Notes under the pieces: generated by a model
Databases searched by the model: none
Told to the model about the DNA's origin: nothing
The model's input: only the letters and a program-made list of their open reading frames with translations
In this document: positions 51,829 through 63,439 of the stretch, in pieces
Layout: every line of letters begins with the position of its first letter
Position numbering within the stretch: position 1 is the stretch's first letter
Program-made: the position numbers and the translations under genes
Assembly (NCBI GenBank): GCA_024036415.1
Contig: JAMWET010005033.1
Location: forward strand, 151,501-215,500
Length of the DNA stretch: 64,000 bases
Reading direction: 5' to 3'
Source: Prochilodus magdalenae
Lineage: Eukaryota > Chordata > Actinopteri > Characiformes > Prochilodontidae

Positions 51829-52034
51829 TGATTTGACCAGGGGTGCCCAAACATTTGCATACCACCGTAGCCTTTTAGTGGGACTCCAGTTTGATTACCT
51901 GTACTATCCATGATTCATACAATACCCACCTTGACCAGGGCTCTTTTACTGCCCCCTTGTGAATTCCACGCAGAATTAGATTTTAAGGCAAAAATAAAAG
52001 AATCCTGCTTTGTTGTAAAATAAAGCTTTACTGC
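51829..52034 (+). repeat. Duplicated segment, copy 2
   Basis: Matches 47800-48003. Shared words in order are GGTGCCCAAACATTT, GATTACCTGTACTATCCATG, TCTTTTACTGCCCCCTTGTG, GAATTAGATTTTAAGGC and TAATCCTGCTTTGTTG (first copy form). It lies outside the minisatellite, beyond the two Tc1 relics. Confidence 0.85.
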
Positions 52035-52949
52035 GCGTTTTATTACGCAATTCTAACACAGCTTTCACAATAATTTGTCTTAAAGGCTAAAATTAATCTA
52101 TAACTGCTAGTTGACCTTTAACCCTGAATTCTGGCGCCATCTAGGGGCACCTATTTAATAACATTCAAAGCCTAAATGAAGCGGTAAATGTACCTGGAAG
52201 CATTCGTGTTTAAATCGAGATAGACTGTTCCTGTACTTTCTGGGCGCGTTTTAATTTTTTATTTGCCTCGAAACTATAGAAGCAATCTGGCAACACTGGC
52301 CATGGCTAGCATAGCAGCTTCGAATTCCACTAAAGTTCAAGATAAACATCGAGGGATGGATGGAAGGAGTCATTTGTGTTTAAATGCGCTCCAGCTTGTT
52401 TCTTGCACGTTTAATATGAGAAGAGAAACTGTCAAACACCAAGAAGTCGAACACTGAGGGACGTTTTACGGGAAATCGTTTATCTTCCTACTGTGGAAAA
52501 CTTTTCTGAGTAACCTACCGGGAATACAACGTGCTAGCTGAGCTAAGGCTTAGGCAGAGCAGAGCAAGTCTGGGTTCTCGTTAATATTGTTTACCGCTGT
52601 TAAAGGAGGAAAAATAGCACAAACTGTCGGCTTTGAGGAAACGATTCAGTGTGACAGTGTATTTCTTTGGTGGCCACAATACTGAAAAGTTATTCCTCGA
52701 AAGGCAACGTAAGCAACGTTGAAAGAAAGCATGAAAAGTTGTGTGTTTGTCGGAGGCATGTATGGAAGTCAAAATCGACTGTTAGAATTAAGCGAAGACG
52801 AATAATCGATTCCAGAGAGTCTGGAGTCACCCATCACTAGATCGACCTGCAGATCGTTTGGCAGCCAGTACTTCCGCTGCTCTCCCTTAACTCCCATAAA
52901 CAGCAGGCTTCAAAATAAGAGTCCATTAAATAAATAACTGCCGCAAAAA
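52035..52949. other. Intergenic, no gene recognised
   Basis: Slightly CpG-richer than its surroundings around 52130-52330 and 52780-52870, but with no frame or splice pattern I can support as an exon. Confidence 0.4.
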
Positions 52950-53002
52950 AATATATATATATATAAAAAAAATTATAATATATATATAACATATATAATA
53001 AA

Positions 53003-53083
<81 letters not shown>
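52950..53083. repeat. (TA)n microsatellite
   Basis: About 130 bp of TA repeat, imperfect in its first half and pure from about 53010. Confidence 0.95.
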
Positions 53084-53085
<2 letters not shown>

Positions 53086-53489
53086 GTTAAAACATCCTTT
53101 TAAATTATGTGGCTTAATATAGTTAAACAAAATACAATCTTTCGAAAGTGCAAACACTTAATGTTATTTTATACATAATAAAAGCTAATACAGTCCAATT
53201 AAAATGAGCTATTTTGTTAGTAAGGATGAATAACATGGTAAACGGCCTATTAACAATTACTGCTTGCTTTAAAAGGTACTACCCACATTTGAAATGCCCT
53301 CTGGATACAAATTTGTTGTAACTTAATTCTGTCTAGAACCCCCTGCTCATCATTCTAGACAAATCCTAATTTGACCAGCCCAACTCTAACCTGGCCCTTG
53401 TACAGCTGGACAATACTACCATCATATTAGAATCACTGCATACATTTACATGCCAATACAATGGAGACTCATGTTTACTTATTTTAATG

Positions 53490-53499
53490 TTTATTTATT
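53490..53499 (-). terminator. Candidate polyadenylation signal of the 55-residue-protein gene
   Basis: Two overlapping AATAAA words on the minus strand (AATAAATAAA), about 690 bp downstream of the stop at 54185. Confidence 0.35.
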
Positions 53500-54184
53500 C
53501 AGATACTTGTACACTTCATACTTCTATTGTTGTACTGTGTAACAGAACCCCCAGTACAGTCTGAGCTTCTTTGAATTTTCAACAACTGGAGTACCGTAGG
53601 AACTCTATGTGTAAAAGAGACTGGCAGGAAGTACACTCAGTTGACTTTAGTTTACTTATACTGTTAAACAGCAGCTTCACGATACATTTCACTTTATAGT
53701 TTTAATCAAGTTTGGCCTAAATAAGCAGCATTAGCATGTGCATACACACTGACACAACCTGTAACAGTATTCATGTAATCAATACATCACACGCACATAC
53801 ACTCAACGGAAAATAAACATATTAAATGTCAGAGGTGCAACAAGTAGGTTATGCTGTAAAGCCCTTACAGTGGATATAATGTGAATTTAGACCATGTGTC
53901 AGATGTCTTGACAGACACAAGCGGTAAGCTGGTAAGCAATAAGCCAGAGTCCGAATAAGTGTTTCCTTAAAAATACCGTGAGGTGCTCTTGCAGTTTTGG
54001 TAATTTGATCAGTCTACAATTTTAGGAACATGTAATGAGATGCAACACAGCATACTTTTGGTTTCACAGATTGTAAACTACCTTTTAGTCGCAAAACAGG
54101 TATGATTCAGATCCTCTTGTTATGAAAGATATATTTTATACGTTTGCCTTTTTATAAACCATGTATTCAGCAGCAGTGGGTGAT

Positions 54185-54271
54185 TCAGGTTCCAGGTTCC
54201 AGGCCTTTCTTGGTTTTATTCTTCTTTCCACGATCAGAGGCACACTTAACACATTCAGTCAACTGATTTTC
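54185..54271 (-). CDS. Unidentified small protein, exon 2 (C-terminus with stop)
   Basis: A 29-codon terminal exon. The acceptor is a good pyrimidine tract, TTTTTTCTCTTCTTTCAG|GAAAAT, phase 0. The translation is ENQLTECVKCASDRGKKNKT, then KKGLEPGT and a stop. It has two Cys separated by two residues and a basic Lys-rich tail. It joins in frame to the exon at 56687-56767. I do not recognise the family. Confidence 0.5.
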   Translation of the reverse strand, partial: ENQLTECVKCASDRGKKNKTKKGLEPGT

Positions 54272-55730
54272 CTGAAAGAAGAGAAAAAAGATAAATTCTG
54301 TAGAATTATTGCTTGTCAGCAAACTGCCAGTTAGAAACTATGAGCTTCACTGCTTTATTCCCGAATAATACATTCACTCTGACTCTGACTCTCACTCTGA
54401 CAGACCATATGATCACCAGTACCATTGTAGCATTTTAGCCAGGTCTGTTCATTGAATGAGGCACAATACAGAACGCCCAATCAGATGTAAGATTATTTGT
54501 ATAGCTCTGTGTTAATAGCATAGAGACTTTTTAATTCTAAATTAAAAGGAGTCTGAAAAATACAGTAGTCATGTAAAAGTGAATTACGAAAATAAAATCA
54601 CACACACACACACCCTGTATGATCTAATCTAAATCTAATATATGGCAATACATAGTTTCAAATATGAGAAATATATTGGCATATGTGGATTTCCCTTGTA
54701 CTGCATATACCACTTTTATTTGGCATATATGGACATATGCCAACTTAATTGAAATTTTCAAATAGGGGAGATATATTTCTAACATATATCAACATATAGA
54801 AACATGTGTATATGTATGTATATATACATACGTCTAACTACATATGAACAGAAAACATTTATATACTCATACTAGCATATCTTAGTCATATATGTTTATG
54901 AATCTTCTTCAACATACTTTGTAAAGAAGTGTAAAATAGATAAAACAAAAAGACAATACTAATAGTAACTAATAAATATACTACGATGGATATAACAAGA
55001 CTTTTTGACTTATTTCAAACATACTTAAAGATGATGCTTTAGGTTTGATGCAGACTCATCACTAATCATGTGACTGACACTAACAACATGGATGTCTCAG
55101 AAAAGACAACAGGTGAGGGGTCTTGTGAGAGTCTTGTTCAGAGAGGTGGCATTACACCCTATAATCTTGTAATGGTACTCTTATATTCACCAAGTTTTGC
55201 TGCTCTAAACTTCTCTGGCTCTGACCTTTGCCACAGGCAAACGACTCAGCAAGGCAGCTTACAGCTTATGGCCCAAGTCTTATGCAAATTTGTGAGATTC
55301 CAGAGTGTGCATCTCCAGTTCCCTAAAGACTAGCAGTGCCAGGGCTCACTGGAAACTGCAGGTCACACTCTTCTGACCTGCGGAATTTGTCTGTCACATA
55401 TTTTTTAAGTCGTATTTTTATTGTCACTTCCGTGGCTTACTTAATGCTGCTGTCATAACTGTCAACATGAAAAATATGAAGTCCAACAATCCCCTAATGT
55501 ATGACCCATATGTTATGCATATTTGACTTACATTAGGAGAAGGAAAACTTAATATAATTTTAATGTAAGTCAATGGAACCAGACTTTTTACCAAGCAGGT
55601 TAGGCCATTTCTGTTGGTCCATTCATTATAAGACTTCCACACAGTGTAAACAGCAGCTGCTGTGATCAAAAATGCATTTTTTTATTACAAAAATGGAGAT
55701 AAATGTTTTCTTTGGACAGTGATTATATAA
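54272..55730. other. Intron of the small gene, no further exon recognised
   Basis: AT-rich, with repeated ACATATA-type words around 54650-54900. A plus-strand ATGGATGTCTCAGAAAAGAC followed by a GTGAGG donor-like word at about 55088-55113 looks exon-like but has no partner. Confidence 0.35.
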
Positions 55731-56535
55731 ACCCACCAGCCACTTTATTAGGTACTCCTTGTACCTATATTCACTGTCCATTTTATTAGCTCCACTTACT
55801 ATACAGGAGCATTTTGTAGTACTACAATTACAGGCTGTAGGCCATCTCCTTTGCTGCATACTTAGTTAGCCCCCTGTAACTCTTTTCTTAAGTGCTTAGG
55901 ACCTCCACAGGACCACCTGGTGAACTGGTGGATCAGTCATAGCACTGCAGTGGCACTGACATGGTGGTGGCATGTTAGTGTGTGTTCAGCTGTTACATGT
56001 TGATCAGACACAGCAGTGCTGTCCACTTACTGTCCACTGCTACCTTGCTGGTTCACCTTGTAGATGTACAGTCAGAGATGATAACTCATCTAGTGTTGCA
56101 CAGTTTGTGTTGGTCATCCTCTAGCCCTTCGTTAGTGGTCACAGGATGCTGCCCACAGGACACTGTTGGCTGGATGGTTTTGCTTGGTGGACTAGTTTCA
56201 GTCCAGTACTGACACTGATGTGTTTTGAGGTGTCTGAAATATACTTCAGGATTGATTAAGTCTTCTCATCTAATCCTAAACACTCCAGCAGCACTGCTGT
56301 ATCTGATCCACTCACACCAGCACAGCACACACTAACACACCATCACCATGTCAGTGTCACTGCAGTTGAGAACGATCCACCGGCACATAATACCTGCTGT
56401 ATGGTTGTCTATTGGGGGTTCTAACCCATGAGGAACTGAGTGGTCCGAGAAAGTGTGCACTGATTCAGATGGACTACAGAGCTGACAGGACTGTAGATAC
56501 AAAGAGGTGTACCTAATGAAGTGTCTGGTGGGTGT
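55731..56535. mobile_element. Foldback MITE, copy D (best preserved ends)
   Basis: About 805 bp. The left end is ACCCACCAGCCACTTTATTA, then GGTACTCCTTGTACC. The right end is the complement, GATACAAAGAGGTGTACCTA, then ATGAAGTGTCTGGTGGGTGT. Long arms with TTTTATTAGCTCCACTTACT and an inner palindrome (GATCAGACACAGCAGTGCTG against CAGCACTGCTGTATCTGATC) are present. It lies in the intron of the small gene and is noncoding. Confidence 0.85.
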
Positions 56536-56686
56536 ATGTACACAGAAAATCAGTATTTGTATGATATGTCCATATATGGACATGTATCAGATATCTGTAT
56601 GTCATAACTGGACCCTGTATGTGGGACATGGGCCCTGTAACACACAAGACCGCAGCACTGGCACGAACAATGAACATCTCACTTAC

Positions 56687-56767
56687 AGCCACAGGACTCT
56701 TATTCCAGACAGCTCCGAGCTTGGCCAGCACAAACGCGGTGAGCTGCAGCAGAGTCGTCTTCAACAT
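56687..56767 (-). CDS. Unidentified small protein, exon 1 (hydrophobic N-terminus)
   Basis: Twenty-seven codons: MLKTTLLQLTAFVLAKLGAV, then WNKSPVA, ending at a consensus donor GCT|GTAAGTGAG in phase 0. Joined to 54185-54271, it gives a 55-residue protein with one hydrophobic segment (about residues 6-21) that could be a signal peptide, a membrane anchor or a mitochondrial presequence. A CpG-rich block lies directly upstream, as expected for a first exon. The frame is also open upstream to 57301, so a longer N-terminus cannot be excluded. The splice sites and context support a real gene; the function is unknown. Confidence 0.5.
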
Positions 56768-56779
56768 GAAGAAGCTGAG

Positions 56780-57330
56780 AAGGTGGTGGTGGTGGTGGGA
56801 GCTCACACTAAGGTGCGTCCTACAGCCCACACACAAGACCCTCCCAGGCTCGGAAAGTGAAGATAACTTCACTGAGAGAGAGTCAGTCAGCAGACCACAA
56901 GCCCCAATGTTACGCAAAGCACAGTTCAACGTCACCCTGGACTCGTGGGCTACGTTCCTGCCTGAGCTCACGCAGCCCGCAGCCTTGTGAAGTCCCGAGT
57001 CCTTCCCAGCGGGGTAGTTACCCTGATATAAAAGGCTTTTCTGTCCCTTTTGCCCCCTGTGCTCAGCAGACTCCAGCCGGACTGAAACAGACGCGACTCC
57101 TGGAAAACCCACCAGCGCTTTCGGCGAAATAGAGCCCCTCAGAGAGCTTCTCCTCTCGGGCTCGTCCGACTGCTCGGCCCGGGAAACGGACGACACCGCT
57201 CCACAGGTTAGACCGAGGCGGTAGGCAGAGGCTGGTGGTCTCTTACACCGGAGAACCGCCGACAACGCCGAGGTGGAGGGGGTGGAGGCCATGACTCCCA
57301 ACTCTTCCGTAGACTGGGATATTTCAGTGA
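56780..57330 (-). promoter_or_regulatory. CpG-rich block upstream of the small gene
   Basis: GC and CpG rise sharply between about 56690 and 57330, then fall back to AT-rich sequence. The block precedes exon 1 of the small gene on the minus strand and probably holds its promoter and 5'UTR. A 262-codon minus-strand frame crosses it, but its composition and lack of similarity suggest it is open by chance. Confidence 0.5.
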
Positions 57331-59993
57331 ATCCTGTAGGGAATGTTTTTCAGGAATATAAATGTTGGTAAGGGTCGTTTGGTTAATCCTCCCCGAGCCA
57401 CATGTGACTGGAAACAGAGTTTCATCGTAGAGGCCCAGATTTGCGTCAGACTGTTTAAACCTGGACCCCGGCCGGGAGGGAGGGAAGGAAGGAGGGAGGG
57501 ATGGAAAGGAAGGAGGGTGCCTGAGGATTACATGGCCTTGCAGAGGCGGGCAGTAACCTAAAACCATATACTCCAGCCATAACACTGAATATGCACTCTG
57601 TGCTCTATACAGGAATAAGACTGAATATGACCTTGACATTTTACTTGTGACCTTCATTAGCCAGCTGCAGCTCCGTACAGCTTGGAGGAGGGATCTGAGG
57701 GTACACTGGCTGTACCCAGCTGAAAAAGCCATGACCTCTTGACCCAGGTTCTTTGGGCTCCATAGTAACTACCACCAGCTTTAGTCTGCCAGCATTACAC
57801 TGCCAGAGTAAGGGTACCGCCCAGGTCCATTTCAGACCCACATAGTATAAACAACTTAAAGGTTCTTCTACACACACAGTGTAAGATGGTCTTATAAGGT
57901 CTAAAATGAGGTTTGCAGGAAACATAGTGCTTCCTAATTTTATAATGTATAATTCGTTTTTAATGTGAAGACTAGGGTGTGTGAAGTTATGTTCCTGTAA
58001 GAGTAAATACATGCAGCAAAGTTATAGGCTACTCTGTTAACATGCCCTATATATTCTTTACACGCTCCTGTAGGGTATTTAAATTTACATTCTGTGAATG
58101 GAGTTTAGAGACAGTTGTATGCATATGTTTAAACAGCTCCATTGAGTTTTTTTAAATTTCCACAGTGAAAATGTGACACACCTCATTTTCTGTGCACTCA
58201 AAACATATTGAAATAAAAAACATAAAATCTAAAATGTGTCATAAATGCTTTTTTTAATTATATAATAATAATTATATTATTATTATTATTATTATTAAGC
58301 ATAGTAGCAGTTGGAACATGTTTCATATTATTTAAACATTGGTAAATATCAGTCTAATAGACATCCTTGAGGATGTCTGAAAAATCTTTTTTTTTTTTCT
58401 TCGCATTTATCTTCATGTCAAACTGAAATTCAGAGGATTGAATGTTTAGAATTAGGAAAGAGGCCGAGGTAATTAAATGACCTGTATCTGTGTTACATCA
58501 ATGAACTTTCAATGTAGGACTAGAGGAAAAAAGATTTGCACTCTGTATTTTTAAGTAAACGTAAGTGAAGCAATGAGCTGACCTCACCCGGGTGTATATG
58601 TATCGAGTCTAATCGAGTCAGGCTCTGAAAAGCAATACATTACTGTCCACTAGAGGGCAGCGGAGGACATCCAATGACCAAGTAAAGACCCAAGGCTTTA
58701 GGTGAAACTTTTTGATTTAAAAAGCTGAAATGTCCATAAGCAGGAATACACCAACAACAGAATATATTAGAACTGTGATTATTTAGACCCCCACGTTTTT
58801 GCAGTTTGGTCTGGTGACTTTGTTAAGTTCATTATCTATTTACAGGTATGAGACGGCAAGCTGGAACGTATGGGAATCGTAAATATTTAGTGTCTTTCAG
58901 TGTTTAGTGTAAACAAGAGCTTAAATAATAAAGGGGAGTTATTATGTCCATTTTCCGTGTTCATTATTTTATGTTTGCGGTTTACTTGAACAGATTTACA
59001 TGCTTCCAATTTTCTCATACTGTGCATCTATATTCACTTTGAGCGGTATCCTGCTACAAGTTCGGCCTCAACACTTCTATGACTGTGTTGGATCTGCCGT
59101 ATCAGCTTGAGCCAGAGTCCGATCCTGACAGGTAGAACACGACCCGAGCAACCTTTACAAGCTAGACTAGAGCAGGACATTTTAGAATGGAAAGTTTTTG
59201 CATTGTGTGAGGGTTTGCCAAACATGCCAGTAGGCGATAAGGATCGTGTTACAAGATGACATCACTTCGTAATGGATAAAGGGCTGGAATTCTAAAGAGG
59301 TGCTTCAGGCAGCTGAGAGAAGTGTTTCCTGTAGGAGAGAGTTTCTCCCTTTTGCATGTACTTCACCCTTTATAACTTTAACACTTAGAAAAGGAAAAAA
59401 TATGAAAGCATGCTAGGTCCCCTTTAAGACTGATTGTATACTGTATTTTATATATATGGCATCAGTGCCTCTTTGTGACAATTTTACAAATACACAGAAA
59501 ACAGGATGTTTACTGAGCAGCACTATTATTGGTACAGAAGTACACTGTAAGAACAGTAAACTGAATTAGTAGGATCTTACAGAGAGTAGAAATTGTAGAA
59601 CTTCCAAATCTTTAAGAAAGCTAAACATATACAGCATGTACAACAAGTATATGATCATAAAGGCGATCACTGGGTTGCTAATGCAAACAGCGTCCGTGTT
59701 TTGACTATCTAAGATATTTAGCAAACGTGTTTTTCTATCACTGTCATAACTGCTACATTCCTTCGGTCCCTCTGTGTGTCTCCTCGGTTTCATCAGAAGG
59801 CTCTCACCAATGTCCACTGTTACTAAAGTCCCTGTAACAAAGTCTACAGTGCGTCATACCAAAGCTGTTTCAAAGCCTTTTCCCAAACGGCTAAGGGTTA
59901 TTCCCTGCCCCATGTCACAGCACGGGGTCAGTTTGGCCAGTTCGCCTTCACCCTTGTGCCTGTCTCATCTCAGGTGTTAGTTGGTGTGCCCCA
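57331..59993. other. Intergenic, no gene recognised
   Basis: A GGGA-rich stretch lies at 57474-57512 and a TTA/ATT repeat at 58258-58296. The 3'UTR of the RING gene probably occupies the part next to 59994. Minus-strand frames at 59034-59225 and 59566-59817 have no recognisable similarity. Confidence 0.4.
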
Positions 59994-60920
59994 TTAGCCG
60001 TCAGTGTGGTTTAAGTGGGTATTGTTTTCCTCGGGTTGTAGTGCAGATCCGTGAATCTTCAGGTTTGGCATCACCACAAAGGTCAAAATGCCCAGTATCA
60101 TCAGAGCTATCGTGACCACGATGATGGAGGCCACCACAGCGTAGTAGCAGTGGTTGGATTGGAAGGCTCTTCTCAACCGTCCTCTCACCCTGTTTGGAGG
60201 TCTCCCCACATCTACTATGGTAACAGCGAGACTTTCTTCCATAACCCCGATAGGCACGTCTTGGCTTGGCTGCACTTGGCCTTGCTGTTTGTTACTGCTT
60301 GGCAGCGTCAGGCTCTTCTTGAAGGAGCTGCTTCCTGGAGGAGGCTTCTTGAGTTCGAGTTTGCCCTTGCTGCGCTTAAAGCGTATGGACTGTGCCCTCT
60401 GCATCTGAGGGGGCAGCTTGCGGAAAATGTCCTCATTGTTGCCGAGGTGCGGCAGGTCTCGGCCATGGCGTATTTCAGTCAACTCCCGGCACACAGGGCA
60501 GGACAGTGTCTTGATCTGTACGGAGGTGACGTTGATGCGAGCCAGGCACTCCAGACAAAACGTGTGGCCACAGGCCAGTATCTTGGGGGTCTTGAAGACA
60601 TTGTCATAAGTGCAGAAGCATACAGGACACTCTATGTCGTCTAGATTGTCCTCGGGGTATTTATTCCGACCTTTGCCATCACCGCTCCGTTCCTGGCCAT
60701 GGCGGCGTCCCTCTTCACTTCGACCCCGCTTCCTCCTGTGCCCATGCTCTCTATCTCGCTCCCTTCGTCTGCCGCGCCGTTCCGAATCGTTACTGCGACT
60801 CCTCCGAGGGGGCTTGCCAGATTTTTCCTGCTTCTCCTTCTGGTCATACTGTGGTTTCACATTGGGTTTAAGGTTCCCCTGTCCTCTTTCCTCACTCTTT
60901 TTCTCTCTGTTGGCAGACAT
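59994..60920 (-). CDS. Membrane-anchored RING-finger E3 ubiquitin ligase, RNF183/RNF225 type
   Basis: A single-exon 308-residue reading frame. Residues 30-85 are an Arg/Ser/Glu-rich low-complexity region (SGKPPRRSRSNDSERRGRRR). A C3HC4 RING follows: C98, C101, C117, H119, C122, C125, C141, C144, in IECPVCFCTYDNVFKTPKIL and CPVCRELTEIRHG. Residues 259-284 (YYAVVASIIVVTIALMILGI) form one membrane segment near the C-terminus, with a short tail carrying NNT and NHT sequons. The order (RING, linker with QSIRFKRSKGKLELKKP, C-terminal anchor) matches the RNF152/182/183/186/223/224/225 group. The IRF-x-R-x-x-G-x-L motif is closest to RNF225 as I remember it. Such proteins transfer ubiquitin at ER, Golgi or endolysosomal membranes. 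An acceptor at 60979 implies an upstream noncoding exon. Confidence 0.85.
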   Translation of the reverse strand: MSANREKKSEERGQGNLKPNVKPQYDQKEKQEKSGKPPRRSRSNDSERRGRRRERDREHGHRRKRGRSEEGRRHGQERSGDGKGRNKYPEDNLDDIECPVCFCTYDNVFKTPKILACGHTFCLECLARINVTSVQIKTLSCPVCRELTEIRHGRDLPHLGNNEDIFRKLPPQMQRAQSIRFKRSKGKLELKKPPPGSSSFKKSLTLPSSNKQQGQVQPSQDVPIGVMEESLAVTIVDVGRPPNRVRGRLRRAFQSNHCYYAVVASIIVVTIALMILGILTFVVMPNLKIHGSALQPEENNTHLNHTDG

Positions 60921-60979
60921 GGCACAGAGCTTCAGGAGAACAGGAGAAAGTAGTGGTCAGGGAAGCTGGAGCAGCCAAC
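60921..60979 (-). other. 5'UTR part of the RING gene's coding exon
   Basis: A strong acceptor, TCTCCCTTTACAG|GTTGGC, lies 59 bases upstream of the ATG on the minus strand. The start codon context is GTGCCATGT. Confidence 0.5.
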
Positions 60980-61669
60980 CTGTAAAGGGAGATCAAATGA
61001 TATGTTATCAGTGGCATAGAGCTACACACACAGTATGAGCACTGTCTCCAGTGAGAGATACTTTCTCCTGTATATTTCAACTTAGGCCTTCTTGTTTCTT
61101 GTCACTCTTATTTTAATCTTTCTCCTCATTTTTCTGGAGAAGTCCATTCTTGTTTACCTAAAGAGTTTGTTGCGTTTTCATTATTTATTAAAGAACTTAA
61201 ATATATAAACTATAAAAACTATAAACTATAAATTTAGAGTGATAAATTATTAATATACTGTTACTATAAATTATTAAATGAACAACGAAAAGCAATTTAA
61301 AAACAATTAGAGTATAAAAATAAATATAATTAATGCATCCATGCAGAATTTCATATATGATATTTAAATGAGTTATTTAGGTAGTGCTCCATGATGCTTC
61401 AAGTGCAAAACAGAGGTCTTTAGGACCCCGTATGCTTTCTCAAAAGGCACTAATTATGTTTCCTACTAACGTTTACCTTAATGTCTCAATACAGACGTTG
61501 CAGTAAAGGCTATTTGAACCTACACTATCACTAAGAAAAGGAAGTTTGGGGTCCCTGATTTTATTCTTATAAAACCTGTTTCTTTGAGGATACGTGCATA
61601 TAGTGATCCTGCAATGAAACGTGTTTCTTACAAGCTTCAAACTGTTTGTAGGAACCTTTAAAATGAAAA

Positions 61670-62010
61670 CATTTTAGATGATAAACCGAGCTGTAAATTA
61701 TTTCCTGATAAATCTGTTAAATCTGTTAAACTGATAAAGAAACTGACGTCCACAATTCCTCATATTTGAAAACAGATCTCACTAATTAAATAGCTATTCA
61801 TAGTGTTTTTGTTTAAACAAATTCCAGTAAACAGAAAATCCAATAGCTTAGTATTGAATAACACTTCCTGATTCCTTGTTCTAACTTACTAAGTATTGGT
61901 CTCAATTTTATAGCATTTAAGTCTACACTGTATGAGCTACTGAATAACAATTAGTGTTACGACAGGTGACCCAGAACTTTTGAGTGTAATGTAATGCAGT
62001 GTATGGTAGT
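61670..62010 (+). repeat. Duplicated segment upstream of the RING gene, copy 1
   Basis: Shares, in order, words such as AAATTCCAGTAA, TAACAATTAGTGTTA and CGA...GTGACCCA with 63440-63770, in the same orientation and well diverged. The function is unknown. Confidence 0.65.
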
Positions 62011-62944
62011 GTACATTTTGCTTAATGCGATACTAATAATGATATTTCTGTGACTGTTGCTCTGAAGTAACTAAGAATTACCTGTTTCCGATTTAGGGCT
62101 ACTTGTTATGCTTTCATTTTAGTGAGTAATGTACAGTAAATAAGACACAGTTGATGAATTCATACATGGATGTAGATGCGATGGCAAAAGTATATATGCG
62201 GTATGTCCAGTTTCAGACATTTGACCAGTAACATCATTTATCAAGATAACAAAATAAATAGACATATTGCCCAGCCCTACTAATATGTTACTAAGCAAAT
62301 GATTCACTGCTGATCTGATTTCTGAGAACAAGTAAGAATTTTTTTGTGATAACCACATACTGTGAGCATTACGACAGTCTCTGTTAAGGAAATTGTGAAG
62401 TGGGCGAGGACATGTTAAAAGGCAAGTTCAGTACTTCGAAGCAAAAGCTTAAGTGCAATAAATACCCCGTTGCAATTAGACTCGTGAACTGACGTACTGA
62501 GACTGTTTTGAATAAGATCATGATATTGTACAGAATTAGGCCTAGGTTAAAATATAAGCCATAGCACGCCTTCTGCAGCTCTCGTTTTTTTCCAAGAGCA
62601 TTTCATTTTTATAGGACATGGGTAGTGTCTATTTCTGCTCCTAGTAACATACAATGGAGCGGCATTCTACATCATGAGCCACAATATACATAAATAGTAA
62701 TGACATGGTGTTCAAACTTGTGCCTGTGGAGCTTCTCCAAAATATGTTCTGTACAAGGCAATACATTAAACCTGGTGCCAGTGAGTTTAATAGCCTAACA
62801 AGGCCTATCGCATTTCTATTCCTGGTCCCGTTCCTGACTTCACGTCTGTTGACAGGTGCCTGGTCGCAGGTCAAAGAACCAGCCCTTCCAGAACATGAAC
62901 AAGCCATGCTTATATAAAAGGGCCTTTTTTGGCTCCCAGCTGAT
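62011..62944. other. Intergenic or intronic, no gene recognised
   Basis: A minus-strand frame at 62641-62907 contains RNRNAIGLVRLLNSLAPGLM, which has the flavour of a retroelement 3' region but is too short to assign. Confidence 0.35.
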
Positions 62945-63010
62945 TTAATAGCTCAGATATAAGCATTGATTTAGGTTTTGTTTAGGCAATGATACTGGCA
63001 CTGTCCTTAC

Positions 63011-63235
63011 CTGTGTAGGTTTGAATCCAGTCCAAGCTTGCTTGGCTCCGACCGCGTACAATGGCATGTAATCCAGTTTAGCTGTGCATCTCCTCCCCAC
63101 TGGCTGAGCCAGATGCACAGTGAAGTAGCAGAACCAGCCCTTTTTGTGTATCAGCCCTCTGCGTTCTATGCTCATTCTCTGCGTACCAACCAGACTTTCT
63201 TCCTTGATGTTCTTCTCCTCCCTCCCACTCACCTG
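63011..63235 (-). other. Possible noncoding first exon of the RING gene
   Basis: A minus-strand stretch ends in the donor CCTACACAG|GTAAGG at 63011, which could splice to the acceptor at 60979. It shows no coding similarity. There is no strong promoter signature upstream, so this is tentative. Confidence 0.25.
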
Positions 63236-63439
63236 TGCTAATCATCACCTTTACTCACCCCCCCCCACTCTGTGTCAGACCTGTTAGACTGGTCCAGGTA
63301 GTGTCTGAACATTCACAAACACATTACAGCACACAGCTACTAATCTGAAGTCGCATAGCATTTGGATGTATTGGTCAGAGCTTATGGCCCGCACACCATG
63401 GCCTCCATTTCTCATGTGTTCAATCAAAAATGAAGATAA

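Noticed and set aside
55088..55113. Plus-strand ATG with a donor-like GTGAGG nearby
   Set aside because: Short and isolated, with no downstream plus-strand exon to join.
59566..59817. 83-codon minus-strand frame with a hydrophobic segment
   Set aside because: It lies in the likely 3'UTR of the RING gene and has no similarity, no CpG context and no splice link to another exon.
60051..61038. Plus-strand frames of up to 197 codons opposite the RING gene
   Set aside because: Antisense shadows of a GC-richer coding exon, with no similarity of their own.
62945..63232. 95-codon minus-strand frame
   Set aside because: No similarity. At best part of it is a noncoding first exon of the RING gene.
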